Assembly (NCBI GenBank): GCA_002633005.1
Contig: NMRA01000099.1
Coordinates: 221,962-249,950 of the forward strand
DNA: 27,989 nt
Source: Phoronis australis
Lineage: Eukaryota > Phoronida > Phoronidae
Direction: 5' to 3'
Shown: positions 10,726 to 21,260 of the stretch, piece after piece
Numbering within the stretch: the first letter of the stretch is position 1
Layout of the letters: each line of letters starts with the position of its first letter
Program-made: the position numbers and the translations under genes
Notes under the pieces: generated by a model
What the model was told of the DNA's origin: nothing
Databases searched by the model: none
What the model saw: only the letters and a program-made list of their open reading frames with translations

Positions 10726-11380
10726 CAGATATAATTTTACACTTCAAAAAATGTGGTCCACAAAACCATCCTCAGCTTTCAGGTTCTACTTCTCTGCCTG
10801 TGATAGCACTCTGGTAAACCAATATCACCGCCTCAATAAGATATTTCTTATTTATTTTATGATCCATAAAACATTATTTACGTTTTTAGAACAAATTTGC
10901 AATCCTGTGATCACAATTTCTGTATTCCATCAAATTCTCAGTTTGGAACCAATTTATTTAATCTTCTCATTCAGTAGATTCAAAACATTGCCTTGTTTTG
11001 ATTTTCTTTCATGTTCAAAATTCATTATTCTACAAACCTTCGTACAGTAATCAAAAATACTTCAAATAGTGTACAGTTGGAATCACACATTACAGACACT
11101 ATCTTAATCGTTATAATTTACATCAATTCTCCACTTAATTCGCACAAAAACACTTGCCAAGATGGTCACTTTGTTATTTTTCAATGGCCGATTACCTTTT
11201 CACAAATAATGAGAAAATAAACAAAAGTTGTCTTATCTTATCTACACACTGCAAATCATGCTTGCCATAGATTAAATGTTCTTACTCTTTATTTTCGTGA
11301 AGAAATTGAACAAAATAGAATTTTGCTTGTCGGCAACCTTGTTTGCTACATATTAAGAGAAGAATCACCAATAGGTATAA

Positions 11381-11612
11381 AAAAAATCAATGCAGGCGGT
11401 CTGATACACGTCTGCTACACGTTGTAACAGACGTGGCAAGCTGCTTAGGTGGGTCCAATGCACTGATCATCTGCAACCATTTTTATTCTTTGTTAAAACC
11501 GAGCTGAGGAGCTAGAAACCTAACTCAAGGGTCTAGCTGTGTGCCTCAGTGGGACACGAACCCACGACCTTGAGTGAGGAAACCTATCCCACTTAACGCC
11601 ACACTGGCCCCT
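11381..11612 (-). mobile_element. tRNA-derived SINE, family A, minus-strand copy
   Basis: Read on the minus strand, it has a tRNA-like head with ggccagtgtggcgttaagtg (about 11591-11610) and B-box GGGTTCGTGTCCC (11551-11563). The body contains gtttctagctcctcag, gatcagtgca, cgtctg.tacaacgtgta and tatcagaccgcctgca, and it ends in a T-rich tail. The whole copy aligns with the plus-strand copy at 18278-18519. Flanking ataggta at 11371-11377 and 11621-11627 is a probable short or eroded target-site duplication. Confidence 0.8.
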
Positions 11613-11629
11613 CCATTACCATAGGTAGC

Positions 11630-13590
11630 TAATCAAAAGAACAAACAACCAACACTTATTAAACTTGAACTCCCATCCTCTCAAGACCTGACTCATTATC
11701 ACACGACAATCATCTCCTGTTTTTAGTTCTTGTCAATCCCTTGTGACAGGTTGTGTTAATAATATTTTCTTTAAAGTTTTATTTTCTCTAAAGTGCTATC
11801 ATCTCAAATATATGTTATAATCTTTCTTAACTCCATGATACAGCACAAGCTAAAAGTATTCTGGCAAAATGACCAGAATTCCATTTTCTTGAAAATAATT
11901 TCCCTCATGACCGAGGATGAAGGGAAATTAACAGTATAAAGTTTGTAAGGAGACTAAGCCATTAAAGTTATTACCAATAATTTTTGTTGTTAACAGAATT
12001 AGTCATCATAGCAGTTTCACAAATTACTATTGTCTTGTATTGCAGGTACACCTGTTTTCATCCTTGTGCGGGCTATAATACATCCCACAAGACATGCACT
12101 TCAACAGACCCATCATAACCTCTCTTCCATTACTAGCTACCCTAGTTAACAACCACTTCACACTACAGCAGAAATTCAAACTAAAAACATCAAAAATCGA
12201 GCAAAGGAGGGATGCCTTCTCTCTTTTCTTTTTTCAGGCATATAAAGAAGCCCTCCCCCAATGAGGGGCCGAACTCTTGAACACGGAGGCCCAACATTAC
12301 AACACATGTAGGTACTGTACCCCATAAGGTTTACTCGTCCTCGCCTTTAACTTTGTAATTATCATCAACTTAACAAAGTTCTAATTTCGTTTTTTACTAC
12401 CACAACTTCTGTATTGGCATGCAATGAAAATCTCACATTAACAGGTATCAAAGGGTCCCGTACTAACGTCCAAATATTTACAATAGTTACATGAATGAAG
12501 ATGCTCATATCACATCTTTGGTGTCTTAACTAACTTTTTAATTTTAGACAAACAAACAGTCTTCCAAAACTGTTGTTAGACACCATTCGTAATTCTCACC
12601 ATTTTTACGACTCTTCTCTCATACCCCGAAAGCGTACAGAAATGGCGATATTTCTATAAGGTCTACGTTGTTGTATATGCTAAACTGCATTAGTGTGCTT
12701 CCAATTTAAATGCCAGTGTTGGTTTGTGGTACAAAAATAAAACATTCTTTTCAAACAATTTTTCATGTGTTAATTGTTTTTGCCTGTTTGCAACTTGTTG
12801 AAATATCTGCTATTGAATGTCTCGTCAAGTTTTTACAAAGTGAAAAAGTAATGTAAAAAATTGACTTCAGCTGTTATTTGACATCGCCATCTTTATGACG
12901 CCAAAAGCCCCATTTGGCAGTACTTCATGTTACTTTGTGTTATATTTGCCATTTTGCTCAAGCATATCTGATAGGCATTCAGCCAATAACCATCAGGTAC
13001 TGAGCACCAATCTTGTACTAGGCAGTCATCCATGCACATCCGATACTGTATATTTTAGTTTAGCCCATTTGGCAGATTATCCACTCATCTGATACTTCAC
13101 ATTTGCTATCTCATCAGGTAGACAATCAGCCAATACCCATCTGGTATGGCATACCCATGTGGTACTCACTAGCAACTCACATGTGCACTATTTTCTAAAG
13201 TATCCATCTTGTACCAGTCCCGTAGGTTTACTTACGGAATATTTTGTGGTACCCTGTACACATTTGGTATGCACCACTACTTATGTTAAAACGAGCCCTG
13301 ATCCAAAAATTACCTGCATACCACCATAAAATAAAAGTTCATAAAATAACACTTGCGTTGTTTCATTGGTCTCTAACAATGTCAATGATCATTCATTTGG
13401 TAATAGCATCGTTGTCGTTTTTACCGTCTTCAATAAAATGATCGGTTGTCACAGTGTGAAAAAATCTACATAGAAAGGCACATGAAATGATCCTGCCAAA
13501 CGGCAACCGCGAATCAAATGGCGACAATAAGTACAATGCAGAGCAAGAGGTTCCAAACGATTTGCCTCTTTATTTGCAATCTTATTTGAT
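11630..13590. other. No gene seen; one weak tRNA-like patch
   Basis: Mostly AT-rich unique sequence. On the minus strand near 12245-12330 there is a weak tRNA-like patch (gtgttcaagagttcgg as a poor B-box) followed by a T- and A-rich tail, perhaps another old SINE. The open frames at 12895-13441 show no family features. Confidence 0.35.
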
Positions 13591-13760
13591 GAGGACACAG
13601 TGTGGCTGAGTGGTGTGAGCTCCGGGCTCTCGTTTCGAAGACTCAGATTTGAATCCTGGCTTAATTTGCAGACACTGTGTCTCCTAACTCCTCTGAGCTT
13701 AGTGTTACTGGTGAGTGTATCCAAGGGAGTACATGAGAACCTGGATACAATGTGAAAGCG
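13591..13760 (+). mobile_element. tRNA-derived SINE, family B, copy 1
   Basis: A-box-like tgtggctgagtggtgtg lies at 13601-13617 and B-box gatttgaatcctgg at 13646-13659. The body contains actcctctgagcttagt, which is also found at 22258-22440 (actcctctgagctcagt), along with the shared gaatcctggct segment. This marks both as copies of one family. Confidence 0.65.
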
Positions 13761-14257
13761 ATTTCTGGGGCTGTGCTAAAAATATTTTATGATCTAATGA
13801 CAGAAAAGTTACTCAAAACACATGAAAACTGCTGTGAGCCCCGCATACATATTAAAGTGATGAAATTCAAACACATAGCTGTCTGCAGTTATTTATATTG
13901 GAAATTTGTGATCAAAGCAAAACATAAGAATATCAAACATGTTTACAGGAATGGCACATAACTACTAACAATTGTCTGATGTTTTCAGGCACAAAGTGTT
14001 TTTTCACTAAACAAGGATTCATGAAATGTGCACTTTTATGGGTTGGCAATATATTGTTACTGATAATCTTAGTGGGCATTCAATTATTAAATATGCTAGC
14101 ACTCTATAAAAGTTGTGTCTTGAAAACCAAGAAACAATGACCGTTGGATAAAAGTTTTCGTAAACTACTAGCCGGAGCGTCATCTTTTATGTTGCGACAT
14201 CATAATACACGAAGCACGTCAAACTATAAACAAAAACAGGCAATACAAAGCAGAACC

Positions 14258-14675
14258 GCCTCACAACGAATGTGTTCATTCAAACACCGATTGCTCAAGG
14301 TATGTTGGTTATACAACTTGCACCTTATCTCGCTGGTAGTGTATGCATTTACAAAATGGATCCATTAAAGATCACCTTCAAACACTCCACAAACAGAAAA
14401 TTTCTCGTTCAGATATTGTTGACAATACCATCGTCAGGTATTTCGAACGTGATTCCTTTTGTTTGAAAATTATCGAAGCTTTAATAATAAAAACTGAAAC
14501 TCCTGACATAAATTCCCAAGATACTGGGTTCCATCGTATCTTGTCGTTATATAAATAATGTCTATAATTATGTTGTAACACCTAATTATGTATTTTATTA
14601 AATTTTACAACGTTTTATAGTACATTAATTCCCTTACTTCTGTAATTGCGCTCTTATATAATTTTCTACCTTATA
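14258..14675 (+). mobile_element. Penelope-like element, 3' fragment (endonuclease end)
   Basis: This aligns closely with 19150-19560 of the longer PLE in the same orientation. It begins within the GIY-YIG endonuclease region (CACAACGAATGTGTTCATTC), carries the frame through QNGSIKDHLQTLHKQK and IIEALIIKTETPDINSQDTG to the stop, and continues into the 3' untranslated region up to taccttat. Upstream the match ends abruptly, as expected for a 5'-truncated copy. The reading frame is shifted at the start of the domain, where cgctggtagtgtatgc replaces cgccggttatctatgc, so it cannot encode an intact domain. Confidence 0.85.
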
Positions 14676-16629
14676 AAGGTAGGTGGATACACAAAAAAAT
14701 TAATTTTGACTGTTTTTTACATTTTCATATCATCCTAATCTTTAATTCTTGATGCACAGTATACTGAAGAAAAATAAAATCATTCTGAAAATCCAAAGTT
14801 GTTTTTTTAGCTATATTTGACCAAGCCTCAGTAAGTCATATGGCTTGAGTGCTCACCAGCTCAGTGATTGACAACTGGGGCGGAGCTTATATACAAGGAC
14901 ACTAGCTCTAATCTAACCCTGTCAACAAGCATTGCGTAACCGGGCAATCGAGAGTGATGTACCAGCTGATATTGGTGTTGTAGCAAGACCAAGAATAAAA
15001 CAATTCTATTTTTGACCATGTGAAAGTTAGTAGTGAAATGGTGAACTAGCTCCTGTTCCGAGCCTGAGCCTGTTTGTCTATCTGCAAAAAAATTAAGTTG
15101 AGTACGCCAAGCCCTACCGAAGCCATCACTGCACTCAGCTTGAGGAGTCCGTGCAGAAATTGTGCATGTATAAGAGAAGTCGGTAATATAAGGTCAGTTG
15201 TCTTGCGAGAGGACGCTGAGTGTCGACGTGGGTGGTGTTGCACGATTCGGTGAGAGTGCATGCACGCGCTGTGAAGACAAGCCGCGCGCGCGACACATGG
15301 ACGACTACATGCCGTCAGAGTAGAGTCTTCGCAGATAAACCGTGCTTCTGTGCTGGGAACGTGCCGTGGAGAAACTAGGCTGTCAAACCCAGAGGATTTT
15401 TAACTTGCCACTGGCCGTAACCCAAAGAATTAGAGAAATGACCCAGTGTTCAACATAACAAAAAATTTTCTAGTGCATAGATTCAAACGTAACCCTGAAT
15501 TAAAACTCATGATATTATACGATTTTAGAGGAAAGCAATATAAGAAACTTTAGTAACTTGAGAATCTCACCCAAGCGGCGCTATTTGCGCAGAAAGTGAT
15601 ATTTTCTTATCCCAAAGTCCATTCGGTACAGGCACGTAAAAATGTTGAACCATTACTATGAAAGTAGTTCTTTATCCTCGTCGCCAATATTGTTATGTAG
15701 GCAGTAACGCGGCGATTTGATATAACACATATATTGGTTGATGATAATATTGGAATACTAACAAATAGGTCTGTGTAATATAGTTAGAGAGTCTTTTACA
15801 AACTGAGTGGAGAGTTCAGATGAATCGTATAAACAATCAACACATGGTGGTCGGCACACCAGTACAGCAGACAATAGATCAACGCTAAGCTCCGCCCACG
15901 TGACAGCCATATTTGTTTTGGTCGTTTGTCGTGCATCACAAGTTCGAAAAAATGATTAAAATTACGCTGTAAACAAACAGGTATGTCACATTTTCTAAAT
16001 ATGAAGTAAATATCAGCTTTATTTCTAGTACTTCAACAAAAATTGGAACATAGTGACCACGCATTCTGAACGAAATTTGATCTCAAGTGGCAATCAATGA
16101 CCGCTTAACTTCAAAGCCGTTTTTCTCGGCTCGTGATTTCAGGATAGTGACACGATTCTCGGGCCTATTTTTCCACAACACATGGGTCAATTTTAACGAA
16201 AGTTGCAAATTTGAAATCCTCTTGGACTGAAGTAAAATCGCGTGCCAGGGTTTTTTGATAAATGGACCAGATTTTTAGTTATTAGACGGAAAGTGACCAA
16301 ATGACAAAAAGTGGCGTGCTTGCCCCAACTCACACACAAAAAATGCCACAAAATCAAGATCATAATGATTTTGTACACATATTTGGTATGGATAAGTAGA
16401 ATATTGTGTAAGGAAATAGTTGATGATGATCCCTGTGTATTTTGAAAAAAAATTCGAGGTAAAATTGGATTTGTTGAAAATTAAAAAATACGATTTTTTA
16501 AAAAAACGAACTACAAAAAAACATTTTCTTTCGATTTTTGTCACTTTCAGAGTCATGTCTAACTAGTTAAAACTCCCTTTTTACTCATTTTAGTAAGGAA
16601 CCTGGAGATTTGATCAGTGTATACACCTA
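14676..16629. other. Spacer between two PLE copies, no gene seen
   Basis: No gene is supported. Two exact 12-base inverted segments, gggcggagctta at 14878-14889 and taagctccgccc at 15886-15897, bracket about 1 kb but lack longer terminal repeats. A short CG-rich alternating patch lies near 15284-15293. Confidence 0.4.
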
Positions 16630-16920
16630 CCTTAATGTCACTGTTCTTATTTCATGTATCATACACGATTAGCATTTATGATTTTAAATTTATTTGCCTT
16701 GGATGACTAAAGTCTAGTCGAAGTACAGCAACTGTTTTATTATGAAATGTTTTGTACAGTGTTTTATTATATATTTCCTCATATATTTGTGTTCGTGATG
16801 CCACTCACACTCGGCGATCTACTAACTGCCATCTGAAGAAAGACATTTATGTAGACAATAAGGCCAAGAACAGCTTACTTTTCAATGAAGCATGTATAAA
16901 AGAAGGTTTGCTACCCAAAT
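16630..16920 (+). repeat. PLE left pseudo-LTR
   Basis: This matches the right pseudo-LTR nearly base for base, sharing ttcatgtatcatacacgat, tatttgccttggatgact, gtgttcgtgatgccac and cagcttacttttcaat. It overlaps the start of the coding region, as is typical for PLEs. It lacks about 30 bases that the right copy has between gtagac and aaggcc; comparison with the usual PLE N-terminus (a KLSKAKNSLLF-like string in the right copy) suggests a deletion here. Confidence 0.9.
16699..16740 (+). ncRNA. Hammerhead-ribozyme-like motif in left pseudo-LTR (candidate)
   Basis: The motif reads GGATGACT, a 7-base loop, AGTCGAAG and then ACAG-CAA-CTGT. GACT/AGTC can form a short helix II and ACAG/CTGT a short helix III, in the order expected for the small type I hammerheads reported in PLE pseudo-LTRs. 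The core departs from CUGAUGA (here UGGAUGA) and GAAA (here GAAG), and I could not define helix I or the cleavage site. It is either a decayed ribozyme or a look-alike. Confidence 0.3.
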
Positions 16921-17218
16921 ACACGTATATTCAGCTCCATGACCCTGCAGCCCCAGAAGAAACCTTCACTCTTGAGTATAGGAAACAACTCCTTACAAGA
17001 CAAATTACATCATTAGCAGTTTGACTAGTCAAATCAAAGCAGTCAAGCATGAACTAGAAATAATTGAAACGCAAAAAGGTCACTTGATGCATGAAATTTT
17101 GCAACATAGCCACTCCTATGCCGATAAAGAGCAGAAGAAGTCTACAAACACGATCATGAAAAAACTAGAAAATTTATATAAAGGTGCTATAGTTACACCG
17201 CAAGAACGGAAAACATAG
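16794..17218 (+). pseudogene. PLE N-terminal coding remnant
   Basis: Two overlapping frames (up to 17024, and 17021-17218) carry the N-terminal part of the PLE protein, with KNSLLFNEACIKEGLLPKYT, then LHDPAAPEETFTLEYRK, then a Lys/Glu-rich helical stretch KAVKHELEIIETQKGHLMHE. The shift from one frame to the other and the stop at 17216-17218 show decay. Further remnants follow at about 17277-17700 (LEKLYQDIENLERNGFVNV before a stop, and NDDIVIRKSDKT). The real start codon is not clear. Confidence 0.75.
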
Positions 17219-17699
17219 TTACATGAATTTGTCTCATCATCAACTCACAGATGAACATTAATTTTTGTCAATAGGGATGAATGTACACCTTAAACCTCGA
17301 TTTGATTTGTACAAAAAACGTGTTGAACTTGAAAAACTATACCAAGATATTGAAAACCTTGAGAGAAATGGCTTTGTCAATGTTTAAATACGAATATTAA
17401 AGACCAACTCAAGGCAGAAGAGACAAAGAACAGAACCAATTCATGAAATCCCAAAAGAATGTTAACCAAAGAACTTCGTACTGCCGCTAAGCAACTGAGG
17501 GACAATGATGACATCGTTATTAGAAAGTCTGATAAGACACTGCGAATGTTATAATGAATAAGAACGAGAGAAACTGAATAACATCATCGCTGACAAATCA
17601 AAGTTTGAGAATATGAATCGTAACCCCATAAATAATCTTAAGAAAAAACTAAACAGTTTAATTAAACTTGTCTAGCTAATGTTCACAAAAAGTATTTCA

Positions 17700-18264
17700 A
17701 AATTGTTGAGGAAGATTTTTCAGAAGGATACTTGTATGGTAACCCTAAAACACATAAGCCTGGGTATTCACTAAGACTCATCATTTCCCGGGTGTTAACC
17801 CCTACCTATGAGATTGCTAAAACATTAGATAAACTCATCAAACAATACTTACCTTTAGAAGTACAATGTAAAATCTAGTGATGAATTTTTAGATTTATTA
17901 AGATCTATTGACGCAACGCCCAATTCCTATCCTGTATTTCTTTGACGTTGAAAGTTTATTTACTAACGTCCCTGTTGTCGAAACTGTAGAAATTATATCT
18001 TCTATGTGTAGCCATGTATCAATGACTCCTCCGAGTATTCCTAAAGAGGTAATACGAGATTTGCTGTTACTTTGTACTACAAAAGTACCACTTAGAAACA
18101 TCGATGGCAAATTGTATTTTCAAACCAATGGTGTATCCATGGGATCACCTCTCGCACCAACTTTTCCTGACTTTTACATGTGCAACCTTGAAACTAAGGT
18201 TATCCATAGTCTTCAAGAAAAGCCAAACATGTTCCGAAGATATGTTGATATTTTTATGATTGTC
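17700..18264 (+). pseudogene. PLE reverse transcriptase, 5' part, broken
   Basis: The RT fingers and palm are recognisable: GNPKTHKPGYSLRLIIS starts at 17738, FDVESLFTNVP at 17941 and NGVSMGSPLAPTF at 18127. They lie in different frames, with a frameshift around 17865-17908 near an extra A that makes a TAG. At the catalytic site the usual YVDDIF reads YVDIF (18241-18255): one GAT codon is missing, which removes one of the two catalytic aspartates. The frame is then cut by a SINE at 18278. Confidence 0.9.
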
Positions 18265-18277
18265 AACCATGATAAGC

Positions 18278-18519
18278 TTAGAGGAGGCAGTGTGGCCTGG
18301 TTGATAAGTGCCCGCTTTCTTTACTCGAGGTCATGAGTTCGAGTCCCACCATGTCATACTGCTAAACCCTTGAGCCAGGTTTCTAGCTCCTCAGATCGGT
18401 TTTAACCATATATTAATGAACATAAAAATAGTTCCAGGTGATCAGTGCAATGAGCCCAAATGCGAGGCCTGCGCACGTCTGGTACAACGTGTATCAGACC
18501 GCCTACAATTGTTTTTTTT
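18278..18519 (+). mobile_element. tRNA-derived SINE, family A, inserted in the PLE
   Basis: The insert is flanked by a perfect 13-base target-site duplication, aaccatgataagc, at 18265-18277 and 18520-18532. Removing the insert and one repeat rejoins the PLE frame (VNHDK continuing into QEIKLALEQ), which proves it is younger than the PLE copy. It has a tRNA-like head (gcagtgtggcctggttgata), a B-box-like gagttcgagtccc at 18335-18347, the body segments gtttctagctcctcag, gatcagtgca and tatcagaccgcct, and a T-rich tail. It aligns with the minus-strand copy at 11381-11612. Confidence 0.95.
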
Positions 18520-18532
18520 AACCATGATAAGC

Positions 18533-19083
18533 AGGAGATCAAACTCGCATTAGAGCAAAATTCTGTATTAAAATTTACGCATGAATTACCACTAAGCAAC
18601 AAGCTTCCGTTTTTAGACGTACTTGTTGATTAGGATGAATCTGGCATTAAAACCTCAGTATACAGGGAACCAACATATGATGGGGTTTGTTTACATGATA
18701 CCAGCCAATGTCCTCTAAGATATAAACTCTCTGTTTTGCCGAGCTATTTGAAAAGAGCATAGTCTGCTTGCCCACACTGGGAAACCTTTAACACTGAGTG
18801 TAATCGCATCAAGCAAATTATGACAAATAACGGTTACAGTAATAAGTTTGTTGATGAGAATATGAACCTTTTCATAAGCCGCTTACAGAAGCCTAAGTGT
18901 TTGAAACAAATAGGTGGTTGTACCAAGAAATTATTCTACCGCAACCAATTCCTTTCACGTTATATTGAAGATGAACAAGTTTTAAAACGGATTATCCATA
19001 ATAATGTTAAGACCGTTAAGCCAGCAGATAGCCTTTCGTTAATTACATATTACCAAAACCATAAAACTAAAGATCTTGTTGTT
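18533..19083 (+). pseudogene. PLE reverse transcriptase, 3' part
   Basis: After the SINE the frame resumes with KQEIKLALEQ, then LPFLDVLVD and TSVYREPTYDG, the conserved thumb segment of PLE RTs. In-frame TAG codons occur at 18631-18633 and 18760-18762. The frame from 18820 (IMTNNGYSNKFVDENMNLF) continues open to the stop at 19084-19086. It is not translatable as one protein. Confidence 0.85.
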
Positions 19084-19092
19084 TAAAACAAT

Positions 19093-19452
19093 ATGTGCAC
19101 AAAGTCTGTCCGAATGTTAGCCAAAACTGACTTGGTTTATCAGTTCAATTGCCCTCACAACGAATGTATTCATTCAAACACTGATTGCTCAAGGTATGTT
19201 GGTTATACAACTTGCACTTTATCTCGCCGGTTATCTATGCATTTACAAAATGGATCCATTAAAGATCACTTTCAAACACTTCACAAACAGAAAATTTCTC
19301 ATTCAGATATTGTTGACAATACCATCATCAGGTATTTCCAACGCGATTCCTTTTGTTTGAAAATTATCGAAGCTTTAATAATAAAAACTGAAACTCCTGA
19401 CATAAATTCCCAAGATACTGGGTTCCATCGTACCTTGTCGTTATATAAATAA
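19093..19452 (+). CDS. PLE GIY-YIG endonuclease domain (open frame within a dead element)
   Basis: The 119-codon frame has LVYQFNCPHNEC (the GIY-like strand with a Cys pair), CSRYVGYTTCTLSRRLSMH (the YIG-like strand and the conserved Arg and His) and KIIEALIIKTETPDINSQ (the catalytic-type Glu and the Asn-Gln ending). These are the residues expected for PLE endonucleases that nick target DNA. The domain itself has no stop, but its upstream parts are broken, so it is a remnant rather than a working gene. An older copy of the same part is at 14258-14675. Confidence 0.85.
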   Translation: MCTKSVRMLAKTDLVYQFNCPHNECIHSNTDCSRYVGYTTCTLSRRLSMHLQNGSIKDHFQTLHKQKISHSDIVDNTIIRYFQRDSFCLKIIEALIIKTETPDINSQDTGFHRTLSLYK

Positions 19453-19564
19453 TGTCTATATGTTGTAACACCTATGTATTTTATCAAATTTTACAATGTT
19501 TTGTAGTACATTAATTCCCATGACAATTCCTTCTGTAATTGCGCTCTTATAATGCTACCTTATA

Positions 19565-19900
19565 TTTGTGTTTAATGTCATTGTTCTTGTTTCATGTATC
19601 ATACACGATTAGCGTTTATGATATTAAATTTATTTGCCTTGGATGACTGAAGTCTAGTCGAAGTACAGCAACTGTTTTATTATGAGATGTTTTGTACAGT
19701 GTTTTATTTTATATAAACTCGTATATTTGTGTTCGTGATGCCACTTACACTTGGTGATCTACTAACTGCCATCTGAAGAAAGACATTTAGGTAGACGAAT
19801 ACGAAAGTTTGTTGAATGAACAAACTATCTAAGGCCAAGAACAGCTTACTTTTCAATAAAACATGTATAAAAGAAGGTCTGCTACCCAAATACACAGATA
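19565..19900 (+). repeat. PLE right pseudo-LTR
   Basis: Matches the left pseudo-LTR from about tgtcattgttcttgtttcat to ctacccaaatacac and then stops. It keeps about 30 bases missing from the left copy, including an 8-base hairpin (agtttgtt at 19806-19813 and aacaaact at 19819-19826) and codons like KLSKAKNSLLF. The sequence immediately after includes a B-box-like gggttcaattccc at 19922-19934. Confidence 0.9.
19639..19680 (+). ncRNA. Hammerhead-ribozyme-like motif in right pseudo-LTR (candidate)
   Basis: Same structure as in the left pseudo-LTR: GGATGACT, loop, AGTCGAAG, ACAG-CAA-CTGT. It differs from the left copy by a single base in the helix II loop. Presence in both pseudo-LTRs is the arrangement reported for PLE hammerheads, but the core is not canonical. 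Confidence 0.3.
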
Positions 19901-20130
19901 TATGTAATGTATAACTATATATGGGTTCAATTCCCAATGTCTGGACTTGCGTGTTTTTTCAAACAGGCAAATAAAGCCAACATAAGAGGTGAAAAACACA
20001 TGCTTTCCTGAAGGAATTTTCACTATTGGATAGTTTTGCCCTGTAAACAAATTACCCATGGACTGGTATTTAATTTCTATCATGGTCTATCATTTTACAA
20101 AAAGGGTTACAGCGCCATCTATGGACCCAC

Positions 20131-20304
20131 CTGAGTAATCACATCCTCAGCTTGTAGAGGAGTACCCTTGCCCCAGCTATAGACAATTTTATCAACAGTC
20201 TCATTCAGTTCACCGAAGCATGACATGTTAGGCATGACCAGGCCATTTTGACGTGTGCTACATTTTTCCAGGTATGCCACCGACTCATTACTTGTCTCAA
20301 GGAG
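20131..20304 (-). CDS. INTS8: INTS8 exon D (58 codons)
   Basis: Acceptor ttttcttttcag lies before CTC CTT GAG; donor CAG|GTGGGT follows. The exon is phase 0 at both ends and encodes LLETSNESVAYLEKC through to GTPLQAEDVITQ. Joined to exon C it reads IKTLLETSNESVAYLEKC, which aligns without gaps with human ILKVLKEQAADSILVLEA. Its 3' end joins exon E just before VCYDLG, as in human (MQCQ before VCYDLG). The following intron is about 15.3 kb. Confidence 0.88.
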
Positions 20305-20439
20305 CTGAAAAGAAAACATGTTCAGGTGAAAACTACAATCATAAAATATAAACAAGAGCAACAAGGAGCGTTGAATTGTGACCACGAATGCGTCGCAAAT
20401 GGTGTGCTTTTAGGGTAATTGTTTATTTGTGTCATAAAA

Positions 20440-21260
20440 ATGACCACTAGATGGCGTAAAAATGTACAATCTATCAAAAAACCGGAACACGTCATTACTT
20501 CATTAATAGAAAGCTATACACCAAATTTCATACAAACTGTCACGGAACTTCAGAGAAACAAAGGAAAACAGAATAAAATGAAATTGCCATTTGGGGGCAC
20601 ACTGCTCATTGGATCAGCCTGAAAGTCGCCATAGTCTGTTGTTATCTTCATACAAATACACTAAATAAATTTAATAAAGATACTGCAGTAGGTTTAGGAG
20701 ATATAACTATGGGCGCAAAACAAAACAAAACAAAACAGAATTACCACTAGGAGGCGCCACAGTAGTCAAAGTTGTCACCAACTGACCTCTTCACACTGAG
20801 AACATATACACCAATTTTCAAAACCATCCTTCCCATGATTTGGTTAATAGAAGGGTAGACGCAAAAAAACAGACTCAAAAACAGCAAAAATGGCCACTAG
20901 GTGGCGCAAAATACCTTGATTCCATCCAAAACCGGGAGGATAGCGTCATCTCACCAATAGAAGCCCGTATTCAAAATTTTATGAAAATCCGTTGAGGAAC
21001 TTTGAAGATACAGAGGTAAACGTAAAAACCTAAAATTGCCACTAGGGGGCACACCAGTAGTCGAATCCGTCCGAAAGTTCGCTCATGCTGTCCCATCCAT
21101 GAAAGGAACACTTGTGCAACATTTCGTGCAACATTTCATGAACGTCAATCGGTTTTGGAGATAGAGCAGCGGACGCTGGATGGACGCTGGAGAGACGGAT
21201 GGAAGGTCGGACGGAGATGACGGCATAATGCATCCACATATAAATATATGACTGCATAAT
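20440..21260 (+). repeat. Composite repeat with CTCF-like motifs, copy 2
   Basis: It contains boxes accactagatggcgt (20443-20457), gccatttgggggcac (20586-20600), accactaggaggcgc (20743-20757), gccactaggtggcgc (20893-20907) and gccactagggggcac (21038-21052). The spacings are 143, 157, 150 and 145 bases. Between boxes are related segments (aatttcatgaaaatccg, tttgaagatacagaggtaaa, cacagtagtc). It ends with ggttttggagatagagcag and gatgacggcataatgc plus a hairpin-like ccacatataaatat, as in copy 3. Short frames inside are not coding. A CAAAA run is at about 20716-20737. Confidence 0.85.

Larger units (their letters stand above)
16630..19900 (+). mobile_element. Penelope-like element, near full length, inactive
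   Basis: PLEs are retroelements with a telomerase-related reverse transcriptase and usually a GIY-YIG endonuclease, often flanked by partial tandem pseudo-LTRs. In order the element has a left pseudo-LTR (16630-16920), an N-terminal coding part (KNSLLFNEACIKEGLLPKYT, LHDPAA), an RT with GNPKTHKPGYSLRLIIS, FDVESLFTNVP and NGVSMGSPLAPTF, a SINE insertion, the RT thumb part (LPFLDVLVD, TSVYREPTYDG), a GIY-YIG endonuclease (19093-19452) and a right pseudo-LTR (19565-19900). Several frameshifts, in-frame stops (for example TAG at 18631-18633 and 18760-18762) and the SINE show it is dead. The EN-bearing form and CPHNEC linker resemble the Neptune/Penelope branch; the clade is inferred. Confidence 0.93.
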
